Source of the DNA: Artemisia argyi
Lineage: Eukaryota > Streptophyta > Magnoliopsida > Asterales > Asteraceae
Length of the DNA stretch: 64,000 nt
Assembly: GCA_030686995.1 (NCBI GenBank)
Contig: CM060707.1
Span: 79,527,472-79,591,471, forward strand
Direction: 5' to 3'
Shown here: piece after piece, positions 46,556 to 58,062 of the stretch
Position numbering within the stretch: position 1 is the first letter of the stretch
Layout of the letters: each line of letters starts with the position of its first letter
Made by a program: the position numbers and the translations under genes
Notes under the pieces: model-generated
The model's database searches: none
The model's input: only the letters and a program-made list of their open reading frames with translations
What the model was told of the DNA's origin: nothing

Positions 46556-48274
46556 GCACGTACCCCTTAAGAGAGCGACGACCCGGCGCTCAATTCTTCT
46601 TAATCATTTTTGGTCGTTTTAAAGATTTTTGGGATGGAAGCATGTATAAAAACCATGTTGAAACTCGGGTTTATGGTTGTGATTGTAGAATGCCTATTTT
46701 CAAATTTTTAGGAATCATTAGTTGAAACAAAGTTTAAATCAGTCATATCCTCAAGACGTGATTAAAATATGATGTACAAAAAAAAAGTGTAATTTGAAAT
46801 ATAGGGCATGGTGTCATTATAAATATTGGTTATGATTTTTACAAAAGAGGATGGTTAGAACCGACTCTTTAACTTAGGAAGGTAATTTTGGTAATTTAAA
46901 CACTTGTGAAGAATTTGAAAAATTTTCACAAAGACGCATAAAATTGAGGTGCTTAATGCATTTTGTGTTCGGGATTTTGACAAAGTAAAAAGGTAGCAAC
47001 GAAGATAGAACAAGTGATAGAAATCACCTAATGTATAGGCAATGGTATGAAGGAACGAATAGAATGTCATGAGGGTCCTTAAAGGAAAGGATAGAATAAA
47101 AGTGTTGGTGATAAGACAATAGGAGACAAGGAATTTATCAAATCGTCAATTCGTGGAAGCGGATAATAGTACATTACTATTAGCTTATCAAGCTCGCGGC
47201 GGTTGATACAAAATCGGAAAAATCCACATAACAAATTACGAGTCGAGAGGAGTTCATAGCCCAAAGAATGATTCGTACACACGCTATGGTGGATACACAT
47301 AAGCCCACTCATTCATAACTCGTCAATTACATAAAGAGGCGTCCCAATTCATGTAAGTGATGATTTGTGAATTTATGGTTCGGCGGTTTATAATTTCCTT
47401 ATTCAAATGAAGAAGCGTCCCAATTCATTTCAATAAGATGATTATAAATCATCCTACTTAAGTATGCCGGTCACAAAATAAAATACATAACAAGATTAAG
47501 TGTTACAATAAATAAGAGGATGCCTAATTAACGACATGATTCATCAAAATCATAAGAAGAAGTAACGAGAATAATAATATGACATTAGTCAGTTGCATTC
47601 CAAAAGGTAAGTGCCAAGGGATGGCATGATCCGAGATGACAAGTTAAGGTCGCACTCCCATCAATTGGAAGATTTCAAAAGAATAGATAACGAAAACAAC
47701 ATACATGATTCAAAGGCATAAGAAGAATGTTCACACTCAGAGTTGAACAATAAAATAGCTAGTGGAATTGACAAAGTACACCGAATGTCAATATCATCAA
47801 AAGGAAATAAAGTAAAGTAGCGAAAATGTTTCAGAGATCACCGCATCGTTCATAAAAGGTTAAAGTAAACGAATTCATTAATACATATAATAGTACTACA
47901 CACATGTGTAACGATTTTAGAAGAGAGTAACACATATATGTACGGGTATCCTTATACAATACTAGTATCGACGTTCGAGGGAGAAAATAAGAAAACAGGA
48001 AGTACGCGATAATCGGAGTGGTTAGCGTAAAAATAACCGACCGATATAAAGAAAATATTAAGACATCATAAAATAGGCATGAGAGAGCAAAATCATGACT
48101 AGGGGATATACTCATTATTCATATAATAGAAGTAAGGATGTAAAAGAGAGCATATAAGTTACCTGGGAGCAAGCGTACGCGGATATCGAACAACGGTGAA
48201 AGACTTAAAAATTTTTTTTTTGAAAAACAGTTATAGTTTAGGTTTTGAAAATGACCTATTTCTCTATAACTAAT
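46556..48274. other. RT-F interior, no coding domain
   Basis: Several minus-strand frames of 60-94 codons occur but none resembles gag, pol or a known protein. A short duplicated phrase (GCGTCCCAATTCAT at about 47339 and 47424) is shared in similar form with RT-E (about 54278 and 54367). Confidence 0.55.
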
Positions 48275-48286
48275 GCTCTGGTACCA
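48275..48286 (-). other. Primer binding site of RT-F
   Basis: TGGTACCAGAGC on the minus strand, three bases inside the right LTR, one base off the initiator-Met tRNA end. Confidence 0.82.
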
Positions 48287-48289
48287 ATC

Positions 48290-51200
48290 TGTGACACCCC
48301 CAAAATTTACAACGCAGCGGAATACCAATTTGGGTGTCACTTCATAATTCATAAAAACAAGTTACATAAAACGACCTCCAAAGAGACGTTTAATAAAATG
48401 TCACATTCGATTTGATAAATCAGAGTACAAAGGTCCCAACAATTTATATTTAAAACTTAAGTTACAAGAGTTCAAAAACGACTCATTTGCATATTTAAAG
48501 AAAATAATTATCGAATGTGAAGAAAACAAGTCCTTCAATGTTTGATATCCACGCGACTCCGATTGCTCCCAATGCTCAGCTAGCAAATAATACCTGAGAA
48601 AATACATGCTAAAAAGTCAACATAAAGTTGAGTGAATTCATAGAGTTTAATAAGTAATAAGTTGAATACAAGCATTATTTATCGGGCGACAAGTATTGCA
48701 ATTACATGTCGGTTTATTTGATTATAGTATTGAGTTCATGCAACCGAACCTTAACGTAATTTAATAATGCCCCGGAGAAGGTAAAAATTTGCCATTTACC
48801 ACAATTCTAACTATTATGTGTCCGTATCCCGAACAAGCCCTCCAAGCCTAATATGCATATCCATAATACTAGCGTTTACTACTCGAGTAATTAACGGTTC
48901 ATGAGGGGACTTAATTGGCAAAAAGCATTCAATATCTATAATCGTATAATCGGGTCCAGCATACCAAAAAGTACTTGTATTCAGTTTGTAAAACTAGCAT
49001 GTATCCCCCTCGCGAGGTTTATAAAACATTTAAGTAAGTAAAGGCGAGGCTATGAACTCACCTTAAAGCAAGGAAAATAGCAATGAACAAGCAAGTGAAG
49101 GAATAACCGCAAAAGCTCTACGATGAACCTAAATAATGTACGTTATTTCAGATTTATGAAAATAGGTATCGATGTACTTTGGGTAATATACAGTTTATGA
49201 TCTTACTTAAGCTTGGTACAATATTCCTAGATACATCACAAGGTTTAAGTTAATTACTTACAAATTACCCAAAAATGTACCCTTGCATTTATATAAGTAT
49301 GAAACTTACATTTACCACAAGTTCAATTATGATGTAAAAGTTCAAATTAATTCTAAGGTTCAAGTTTGGTCCATGGGTCAAGTTTTTGGTCAAAAAGGTT
49401 CACTTTAGGCCTCAGGGTTCAAAATATATTAGGGGGGTTCAAAATGTTTTAAAGGTCCAACTTTATAAAGTGTAAAACACTTTATACTCATTTTATACCT
49501 AGTGCTGTTAGCATTTAAATAACTTGTCTATGTTTAGGAAATCATCATTTGCAAACCGTAAGTCCACAAGTCTCGTTCCTTATATCCCCGGAAAGGTCTA
49601 CTTCTGTATTAACGAGATTTGTGGGTCCCACTTGGCCAAAAATTATATAACATTAGTAAAACAGTCCATTTACCCAAACAATCAATCTATTCAGCTTTCA
49701 AATTTTCAAAGGTCTCACGAAAAGTGCGATATCTAGAGTTTTACTAACCCGATTTGTTCCCCGTTTTTGGCCACGTTTAAGTTAAGATGTCCTCTAAAAC
49801 TTTTATTCTTTGAGTAACAGAGGGTTATTCACAAAAAAAATGACTTTTGCCCGTTTCAAATTTGTTACTCAGAACTGGACATGTTTTACGAAAATGTTTC
49901 TAGTTTAATCATCGTAATGAGTTATTTAATGAAATACCCGTCAAAACGACCACAAGACATAGACCTATAACCCCATACTTTTAGTTTAGTCTCAATGTCA
50001 ACTGATTAGTTCAATTTATTCCATTTTTGCCCCTGCTTCAGAATTACTGTTGCATGTTTAGTCCTCTAGGGTTTTTAGTGGTCTAGTTTCATGTACCAAG
50101 CCTAACCAAGCCCCATAATTTATATGTTACACCATTACATCAATAAATATCAAATTTTACAGGAGTGAACAAGAAGAAAAAAAAATATAAATACAATGAA
50201 AATTTATAAAAGAGTTTCTTACAAAAGAGAAGGACAAGATAAATTTCAAGAACAAGAAACAAGGGCTATCCAAAGCCACCACCAAGCAAGGATCTTTTAT
50301 GACTTGAAAGATGAACTTGTAGAGGATCGTGAGAACTCCAATCTACAGCCACAATAACCTATTGTAAGCCATAAAATATAGGAGAAAGAAAATTTTTGAA
50401 GATGAAAATAGAGATCAAGATTAAGGTGATATTGCATGCACCTTTCCTCTAATTCATGATCACCAAATCTTGTCACCAACACTTCTTGAAAGGACTTTGA
50501 GAATCACCACTTCTTGAAAAATTGAAAAGCTTTAGAAAAATCACCAACAAAAGCTCTTGTAAAACTTCTTGAGATATTCCATATCAACCATAGAAATGAT
50601 GAGATTATGATGATGTTTTGAGTGAAATAACCCAAGAAACTAAGCTAGAACACTTGAACCTTCAATTGGAGATGAACAAGATCAAGTAAAAATCAAATAC
50701 AAAGGTTGTTGGGGCTGTTATATGTGTGTGTGGGTCGTTCAACAAGAGAGAGGGACAAAGAGATGGAAGTTTTGGTGATACTAACTATGTAAGATATGTG
50801 TTGTAGTGGTAGCATGCAAAAGACATGTTCCAAGTGTACAAGTAGTAGCTATATCATGACACCACATCAAAATCTAACCACATGGTCGTGGTTTTAAGTG
50901 AGTGGGGGAGGGGATGAGTTATTTTGTGTAGTTTTGGTATATTGTGTGTAGTTTTGATCCCGGTAATTGAAAACGTGTAGTTTTTAAGATGCGAAACATA
51001 AAAGCGGGTAACGTAAAAATAATAAACTTGTAAAAATGTTAAAACTTGTTAAAATAACTACTTTTAATATATTAGATGAGTCATGGGTTTATCGGAGTGT
51101 TTAAACGTCGTTAAAAATGAAACCGTGAGTTGAAAACGCGTTTGGTGACACCGGTTCTTGATAAAAGTGATGTAAACTATAAAAATGACACGAAAAGTAT

Positions 51201-51552
51201 AAAACTCTTTTGTAAACATGAAATAGTTTAAAAATTCATAAAATATATAGATTATCATAGTCTAGGGTTGGTTCACTTTGTCAAAACCTTAAAACGTAAA
51301 TTTAAATCGGGTAAAACGTAAAGGTGCAAGGTTTACGTAAAAATGGAAAAATTAAAAAGTGACTTTTAAAATAGGATTGTAAGGAAACAAAAATGCATAA
51401 GAAGTGTAGAGTAGACATAGTCTAGTCGCAGTTGAATTAATTGAATGTGTTTTGACGTATACGGATAACTTCAGACGAAATTAATTATAAAAAAAAATTG
51501 TTAAATAATAAGAATATTAAAATTAGTGACATGAAATTTTTGAAATGTCACA
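48290..51552 (-). repeat. 5' LTR of RT-F (right copy)
   Basis: Same ends and content as 43295-46555 with scattered single-base differences, about 1 percent by eye. Confidence 0.93.
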
Positions 51553-51557
51553 GTACC
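51553..51557. repeat. Right target-site duplication of RT-F (GTACC)
   Basis: Exact match to 43290-43294. The RT-E LTR continues directly after it. Confidence 0.92.
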
Positions 51558-51954
51558 CTCCAGTGAGAGTAGTACCAATGGGAGTTGTCAAACTCCAATA
51601 GATCTATCGATTATATTCACGTTCACTTGTGTAAAATATCCCAAGCGATAGATTCATGAATTTTGTTGTGTAGGGGTGGCAGATAGTTTACTCGTGCAAC
51701 AACCAAAAAAAAGACTTGTATTCGACTTAAAACAAGTAAGCATGTAACCCCATCACAGGGTTTGTAGAGCATTTAAAAGAGTGAGGCTATGAAAACTCAC
51801 CTGGGTTTAGGGAAATCTAATTGATGTGAAAAGTGATTCAGAAACTATTTTGCCTACTCACGTATCCTAGTGGTATTGTTGGTGTAGATGTATGTCAAGA
51901 TTTAGTTATCTTGTTTAAGTTTCTTAAGTAATCATTCTTTGGGTTGTTAGTGTT

Positions 51955-52290
51955 TTAGATATAACATAACACCATTCGGGTCATCTCAATCCAGAAGTAT
52001 AAGACTCCTCACATGAAACTCCCTACTACTGTATTATGTTATTAACATAATACCGTTCATGCCATCATAATTCAGAAGTTAATACTCCTCACATGAAGGT
52101 CCCTACTACTGAGCTATGTTGTTATTTAGTTTGGTTATAACATAACACCATTCGGGCAATCATAATTCAGAGGTCATGCAATAATCGTTTGAGGAGCCAT
52201 GGCACTTTAGTTCGTAAACCCAGCAAACTCGTCACAACGAAATATCCACATGATACCCCTCACATGCAGCTCCCTAGTATTGTGTTATGC
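51955..52290. repeat. Tandem repeat of about 95 bp inside the RT-E LTR
   Basis: Units contain ACATAACACCATTCGGG, ATCATAATTCAGAAG and ACTCCTCACATGAA followed by CTCCCTACTA. The right LTR has the same array at about 59016-59250. Confidence 0.8.
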
Positions 52291-53127
52291 TTCTAATTTT
52301 AAAGTAGGTTCTTATATTTATAAAAATACTTTTACTTTAAACCCTTATAGTTTATATATTTACAAAATCTACCCTAGACTTATAAACTTATATTATTAAC
52401 TATCTAAACTTAGAAAAATTAGTCCCTATACTTCTATATTTTAGGAAAATGGCAGAAATGACCCTTGGACTTATAAGTTTTCAAAATTTACCATTTATAC
52501 CCTTTACTTTATAACTTTTGCAAAACTAGTCCTTATAAGTTTATAACTATTTATCTTTTTATCCTAAGGTTATATAACTTTACCTTATACTTATATCTTC
52601 TGAGAAATGTCAAAAATAGTCCCTAGACTTGATATTTTCAGAAAATTACCATATATAACCCTATACATGGAAAACTTTGCAAAACTAGTCCTAATTCCAT
52701 GCAAATCATATTTTTATGAAACAAAAAGGTTTCATAGCTTATGGTTAATTAATATTAGCTTAACTAAGTTACCTAAACTAGCTTATAGCTTATGATAAGG
52801 GTTTATAGCATAAAATTAGCATTTAACCTATAATTAGGGTTTTAAAATAAAAAGTTCTAAAGCAAAATGATCAAGGCTTAGGCAAGGGTTGTATGGCATC
52901 CTAATACTATAATATAACTATTAGAAGCAAAGATTAAACTGACTTGAGTCAGTTTAGGGTTAACGTAAGTTTTAGGGTTTTCTAGGCCAAAACTAGTTCG
53001 ACAAGGCTTCAAGGCTTAAACCACTCGACTTCTAAGGCTACAAGGGACCTAGTACTACTACTAACTACAGAAAGTTTGAGGTGAAAGAAGAGAATGGGAT
53101 TGTTTGAAGTGAGGTGAGGGTTGCGGC

Positions 53128-53135
53128 TATTTATA
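53128..53135 (-). promoter_or_regulatory. TATA box of the RT-E left LTR
   Basis: CTATAAATAGCC on the minus strand. A poly(C) run (plus-strand G20, 53183-53202) lies about 50 bases upstream in sense. Confidence 0.5.
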
Positions 53136-53182
53136 GGGTCGTGGAGGAGCGGGTTTAGGTGTCAAACGGGGTATGTGGTGTC

Positions 53183-53202
53183 GGGGGGGGGGGGGGGGGG
53201 GG
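53183..53202. repeat. Poly(G) run in the RT-E left LTR
   Basis: G20, the longest homopolymer G run of the window. The Pro-rich minus-strand frame across it is an artefact of the run. Confidence 0.9.
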
Positions 53203-54480
53203 TGAGTAAGCTGAGCTAGAGGGAGATAAGGACAAGCTATAGGGTGACTCATGATGGCTATAGGTGGTTCTAGGGGTGTTTGTGGTGAAGAAGTAGCCGC
53301 GGCACAAGTAGGTGACCAACCTACTTGTAAGCTACTATGGTGGTGTGTGCTTGGGTGCTTAGAGGTGCTAAGGTGTGTGCTAAGGGTGACCAAGGTGCTA
53401 GGCTAGGTGCTTTAGGTGCTTGAGGTATTTATGTTTAGGTTTTAACTAGTTTAGGTTTAGTTTAGACCTAATCTTGCTTAGTGAGAGATTAGGATCTAGC
53501 TTAGGGTTTAGTTCCTAGATTAGGGTCCTATTAGTTTTTGGTGACTAATATTAAATCTTAGGAGGCTTTTACTAAGTGGTGGTAGCTTATGGTGAAGTTT
53601 TGGGATAGTTTAGACCTAATTCCGGGAAGTTATGACCTAGTTAAGCCTTGAACACTTTCAAACATAAGCCTTGAACACTTGTACCTAAGCTCTAAGGGGT
53701 TGTACTAGAGTCTAAGGGTGCTAAGATATCCTATTGTTCCTAATGTAATTCATACATAAGCCTTGAACACTTTCAAACTAGTTTGGATAAGCAATTAGGG
53801 TTTTGTAAACACATAGGCCTGATTAGGGCTTAATTAGGGTTAGATTAGCGTTTATTATGATATTGTGATATGTTTAGTGTGTTAGGTTGGTAGATTACAT
53901 ATTGTTGAGTTTTTGTGATCTTATACTTGATATGCCGGAGGTTTATAGGATGTGTAGGTAGAGATATTTGTCTTGTGTAGATACGTGAGCAAGTCTAGAG
54001 AGTCGTGCAGGTAATGAATGCACATAAAAAACAAAAATTTACATGTGAAATACCTGACACATGTATTAATAGTGTAAATGATAATTATGAGATTTTGTGG
54101 GTTGTTATAGTCTTACCCCTTGGAGAAAATCTCGTCCCGAGATTTAGTTGAAAGTAGGGTGAATTGACGATTCGAGAAAGGAGAGGTGATATAGAGAAAG
54201 AAAGGAATTGTACAAACGGAGTAGAAAATGTTTGTACATGTGCCAGATACTTAGGCTCATTTATCTATATCTCATTACTCACAAGTAGAGGCATCCCAAT
54301 TCTTGTAAGCAAGAGCTTATAAATTCATGATCCGTTTGATTTATAACTTTCTCATTAAAATGAAAGAGCGTCCTAGTTCATTTTAATAGGATAGTCATCA
54401 TAAATCATCCTTAAATAGTATCGGTGGAAAATGGAGAGAGTTTACCACACTTAAGGAATTGTGATACGGGAATGTTTTAG

Positions 54481-54590
54481 AGACAAGTTCCAGCCATGGT
54501 GAAGACAAGTTCTAGTCATGGTGGAGACATGTTCTAGTCATGGTGGAGACAAGTTCTAGTCATGGTGGAGACAAGTTCTAGTCATGGTGA
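54481..54590. repeat. Five tandem copies of a 22-bp unit
   Basis: Unit AGACAAGTTCTAGTCATGGTGG with one or two changes per copy, spanning exactly 110 bases. Confidence 0.92.
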
Positions 54591-54829
54591 CTAGTTCTAC
54601 GGTCCTCCTGATTAGCAACTAGTCACCTGGTATCTTCCCATGTTATGACTAGAGTGACGGACGTCAAAAGATCTCATTCTTGCAACTTTTGCATGGAGAG
54701 ATATAATATCATAGTCGAACATAATGAGGATTAAAGTTCGACATAGATATTCTTACAAGTTCTAACTAATATAATCTTGTGATATGATGAGAAGTACAAG
54801 TTCTAACTCGTAGAACATTGTAGGATGAG

Positions 54830-55190
54830 GTAGGGAGAGAGTTTAGAGTGAGGAAAAATAGAGTGAAAATGACGGAGGATAGAAAGGATGGAAGGAAATG
54901 GAAAGATGGATTTTATAGGAAGGAGCGAAGAGGAAAAATGGAATGCAAAGGGATGAAATAGGAAAGTATGAATGAGTGGGAGATAACGAAAGGGTGAAAG
55001 AGTAGGAATAGGTAGAGTGAGAAAAGGATAGGAGTATAGGATTAAATGGTAGAGTGAGGAAGGCGGGAGAGTAGGATTTGAATAGGAGAGCGGGAAAAAG
55101 GCGGGAGAATGAGATTTAAACAGGTTTTAAACGGGAGAATGAAAAGAAGCAGGAGAATAGAATTAAACGGAAGAGTGAGAGTATAGGATA
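54830..55190. repeat. Purine-rich tract
   Basis: A long plus-strand stretch of mostly A and G with recurring GGGAGA, AGAGTGAG and GGAATAGG words. In RT-E sense it is a pyrimidine tract. Confidence 0.7.
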
Positions 55191-57263
55191 CCTTAAAAGA
55201 TGATATTCCTAATGGAATTAAGATTTACTAGATTCCTTCAAAGTTTGTTTTCCCCCTAAGATTCTTCTAGTTTTCATAACTAGTCTTAAAATCTAAGGGT
55301 GATATATTGGTCTTACTTGGTGAAAAAGATCCTATAATAGGAGATGGGCTAGGTGATTCCTTATCTAAGGGTTTACTAGGAGTATCACTATTCCTAGGTA
55401 AAGTTCCATGTTTAGTCTTTTGACCTAAGTTGTCTATCTTACGTCCTAGGTACTTGTAATCGGGTAGAGTAATATCCATAGTATCCTCTAAGTAGAATTC
55501 CTAATGTGTAACCTATGAAATGTCAAATCCTAAGAAACTAAGTATGGGTAGACTAAAATCCTCAAATGTATTATTCCTAGTTATAACAAGTAACTTTGAA
55601 TTCTAAGTTTGGGTTATTCTAATGGTATATTATTCTTAGGAATTTCTAAATCCTCAAATATATGTGGGAAATCTTAATATGGTGTAGGTTACTTATGAAA
55701 CTAAGTGTAGGTAAACTATAACCTCGAAATAGCTTGTTCCTATAAGGTAAAAATTTGACTAGTATTCTTATCCTGCTACTAGACTAGGTGCTAAAGGCTT
55801 AAGGTAGTTTAATAATCTAATCCAAGTTTCCTAGACTGTATCTAAAGACTTCTTATGTCTAATCTATGGCTAATTCTAATGTCCTCGATATTAAGTAAAA
55901 TTCCTAACTTAGGCTAAATTCATCCTATTGTAATGTCTTTCTTACCTATTGGGCATGGGTTTTTCTCTAGTTTAGTTTCTAGCCAATAAAAACCTCAAAG
56001 AATTCTAATCTTATTTTTTTCTATTTCCTCAATGATTTCTTAGAGATAGTCTATTTAAAGTATCCTATGTCTATTCTTATGTTTACCTAAGGGCATCCTA
56101 TAATCATTTCTAAACTCAAGTATGGGAATCCTAGAGTGTGTAATACGGGTTTTCTGAGAGGGAATAACTATTTCAGGAATCATAGTAATTTAGAGGTGTA
56201 AAGAGGGGAAGATTGGGAATAAGAATAGCTAGAAAAAGATGATTAAAGAGGGCTAAGGAAGTAGTGAGGGCTAGGGATACTGAATTTGGAAAGAATTCAG
56301 ATCTCTATGATGTAGAATAAGAATTTTCATCATTAGTATCATATGAAATGATAAGGGAGTGTTTTTAAGGGATTTGGTTTATAGGAAGTGAAAAAGAGAT
56401 GAAGTTCGAGGGAAGCTGTTATTCATGACATATAATGTCATAAAAAAATCAGAGTGGAAGTTACAACTGCATAGGGTCATAAATAACTTGTTTTTAACAA
56501 GTGTAGCTATTTATGCCAAATGTCTTATTGTTAGATTTAAGAGGATATGGATTTTAGGCAGATTACCTAAGGATAGAAAATGAGAATAGGAAACGGACTC
56601 TATAGAATGACACTTTAGGCCCTAAAATGCCTAAAGTTCAAGAATAAGTATCCTTACGAGACGGCTCTCAATAAGGTCTTGGGTTTGAAATTGAAACCCA
56701 AACGAGTTAAGGGTTTAAGAGTTTTGAGAATCTATGAATCTAAAGCATCGGGATGACTCATCCTAAGTTCCTCGGGGTGATAGTGGGTTAAGGATTTAAG
56801 GTAGGTTATAACAAGTACCCAACTTGTTATATTTCACGGGATATATCTAAATTTCTAAGGGTTCCTATAGGGTTTGGGATGACCTAGGGTAATCAAGAAG
56901 AGGCATACCTAATCCTATGTTAGCTAGAATATCCTAAATTAAAGGGAACTAGGAAGTGAAAGTAAGAGGTATCTAAGGCATAACTTATATTATTGATTTC
57001 CTATCTTACATATCCTAAACGTATTATGGTATTAATCTAGGGCAAAACTTCTAAACCTATAAAAGGCATACTACTTAGGGATTTCTTCCGAGGTTTTCTT
57101 AAATCTAAGGGTTTGAGTTTGGGATGTTTCCTAGATTTGATTGATGACATTCCTCATCATCATCAATCATCTTTACTAATGTACAAATCCTAAAATGGGC
57201 AAAGGCTATCTTATGGTGGTATCTCATTTGGTTTTTCTGTAATTTAGTTATCTTAAAACGGGA

Positions 57264-57860
57264 TTATTGTAGGATGTTTCTTAAACTACTATAATCAGGT
57301 CGGGTGCCTAGGTTGTTATCATGACCTTCTTCTATCTTCTGAATAAGGTCAAGGAAAATCTCATCTAAGTTATTTAAAATATCATCTACCAGATTTTCCT
57401 GATTTTCTAAAGTTGTCCTAGTGGAATTTTCTCCGACTTCAAATTTCCAAGATGAAGTGGGAGGATTTACTAAGTAAGGTATGGGTGCTAAGTTATAGGG
57501 TTGTCTAGGTTCATATCTAGGGGTATAGGCATGGATAGGTTTCCTAGGTATATATTGTTCTATAGGAAGAAAGAACTCGTGTGGCTTAAATCTTGGAGAG
57601 GGAAAAGGTGGGTGTAAAATAGTGTTTGGGGGAGTAATAGGTGATGCCTTAGCATAGAATTCTCTTATACATTTTAAGTGTGTGTCATCTACGAAAGGTG
57701 TTAAACCTAAGGGTGATGGTGTATCTATACTATTCCTAGGGTTTTCCGGGGAATTGGGAAAAAGATTTTTAAATCTAAGATTCGGATCATTCGGAGAGGG
57801 AAGAACATTCTTCGTATGTAATCTGGATGGGGTAAAGGTAGAGTAGTGGGGAGTAGGCAT
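57264..57860 (-). CDS. RT-E Pro-rich ORF in the gag position, unknown function
   Basis: Open frame of 198 codons with a true ATG (57858-57860), about 190 bases downstream of the primer binding site in sense, exactly where gag normally begins. The product is rich in Pro, Asn, Ser and aromatic residues (HLKCIREFYAKASPITPP, RFKPHEFFLPIEQYIPRKP, YTPRYEPRQPYNLAPIPY). It ends in an acidic helix-like part (ENLVDDILNNLDEIFLDLIQ) and a short tail. I recognise no gag core, zinc knuckle or other domain. That an old element keeps this frame open with a coherent composition suggests it was once translated. It could be a diverged N-terminal part of a gag or an element-specific protein. Confidence 0.5.
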   Translation of the reverse strand: MPTPHYSTFTPSRLHTKNVLPSPNDPNLRFKNLFPNSPENPRNSIDTPSPLGLTPFVDDTHLKCIREFYAKASPITPPNTILHPPFPSPRFKPHEFFLPIEQYIPRKPIHAYTPRYEPRQPYNLAPIPYLVNPPTSSWKFEVGENSTRTTLENQENLVDDILNNLDEIFLDLIQKIEEGHDNNLGTRPDYSSLRNILQ

Positions 57861-58047
57861 AACTATCTAATAACCCGATAAAATAATATAAGCTAAGATA
57901 TAAGTTAAGGAATACCTATTACGCAGACCTAATGCACATATGGCTCTTGTAAAAAGGCATTGGGGAGTGTAGTGGCACGAAGGACTTTCTCAGGTATTGG
58001 GAAAAGTAGTTGTAGTTTAGGTTTTGACCTTATTTTCTACAACTGAA

Positions 58048-58059
58048 ACTCCGATACCA
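58048..58059 (-). other. Primer binding site of RT-E
   Basis: TGGTATCGGAGT on the minus strand, three bases inside the right LTR, close to the initiator-Met tRNA end with one substitution. Confidence 0.75.
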
Positions 58060-58062
58060 ATC

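Larger units (their letters stand above)
43295..51552 (-). mobile_element. RT-F: non-coding LTR element (LARD type) nested in the RT-E LTR
   Basis: LTRs 43295-46555 and 48290-51552 (about 3.26 kb each) are near-identical and flanked by GTACC on both sides (43290-43294, 51553-51557). The uninterrupted target is visible in the RT-E right LTR, where GTACC occurs once (58612-58616). The primer binding site (48275-48286) gives minus orientation. The 1.73 kb interior has no gag, pol or other domain. Part of that interior (47310-47460) resembles the RT-E interior (54267-54420), so RT-E and RT-F are relatives. Confidence 0.92.
51558..54109 (-). repeat. RT-E 3' LTR, right part
   Basis: Continues the LTR interrupted at 43294 and ends GGGTTGTTATA, probably a changed TTACA end. 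It holds three to four units of a ~95-bp tandem repeat (51955-52290), a degenerate ~40-bp repeat (about 52330-52700), a G20 run (53183-53202), minus-strand TATAAATA (about 53128-53135) and AAGCCTTGAACACTT repeats (about 53644-53780). Confidence 0.85.
54110..57263. other. RT-E interior, mostly non-coding
   Basis: Begins with a G-rich tract region in sense (CCAAGGGGTAAGAC before the LTR) and AATCTCGGGACGAGATT. It contains a 22-bp tandem repeat (54481-54590) and a strongly purine-rich stretch (54830-55190). A 70-codon minus frame (55267-55479, true ATG, SPSPIIGSFSPSKT) is Ser/Pro-rich but has no support beyond being open. Confidence 0.5.

Noticed and set aside
43406..51258. Paired small frames at 43406/48401, 44529/49524, 45301/50297 and 46068/51064
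   Set aside because: Duplicated LTR sequence of RT-F with no protein-like signature.
53127..53393. Pro-rich minus-strand frame
   Set aside because: The proline run is the G20 homopolymer, and it lies inside the RT-E LTR promoter region.
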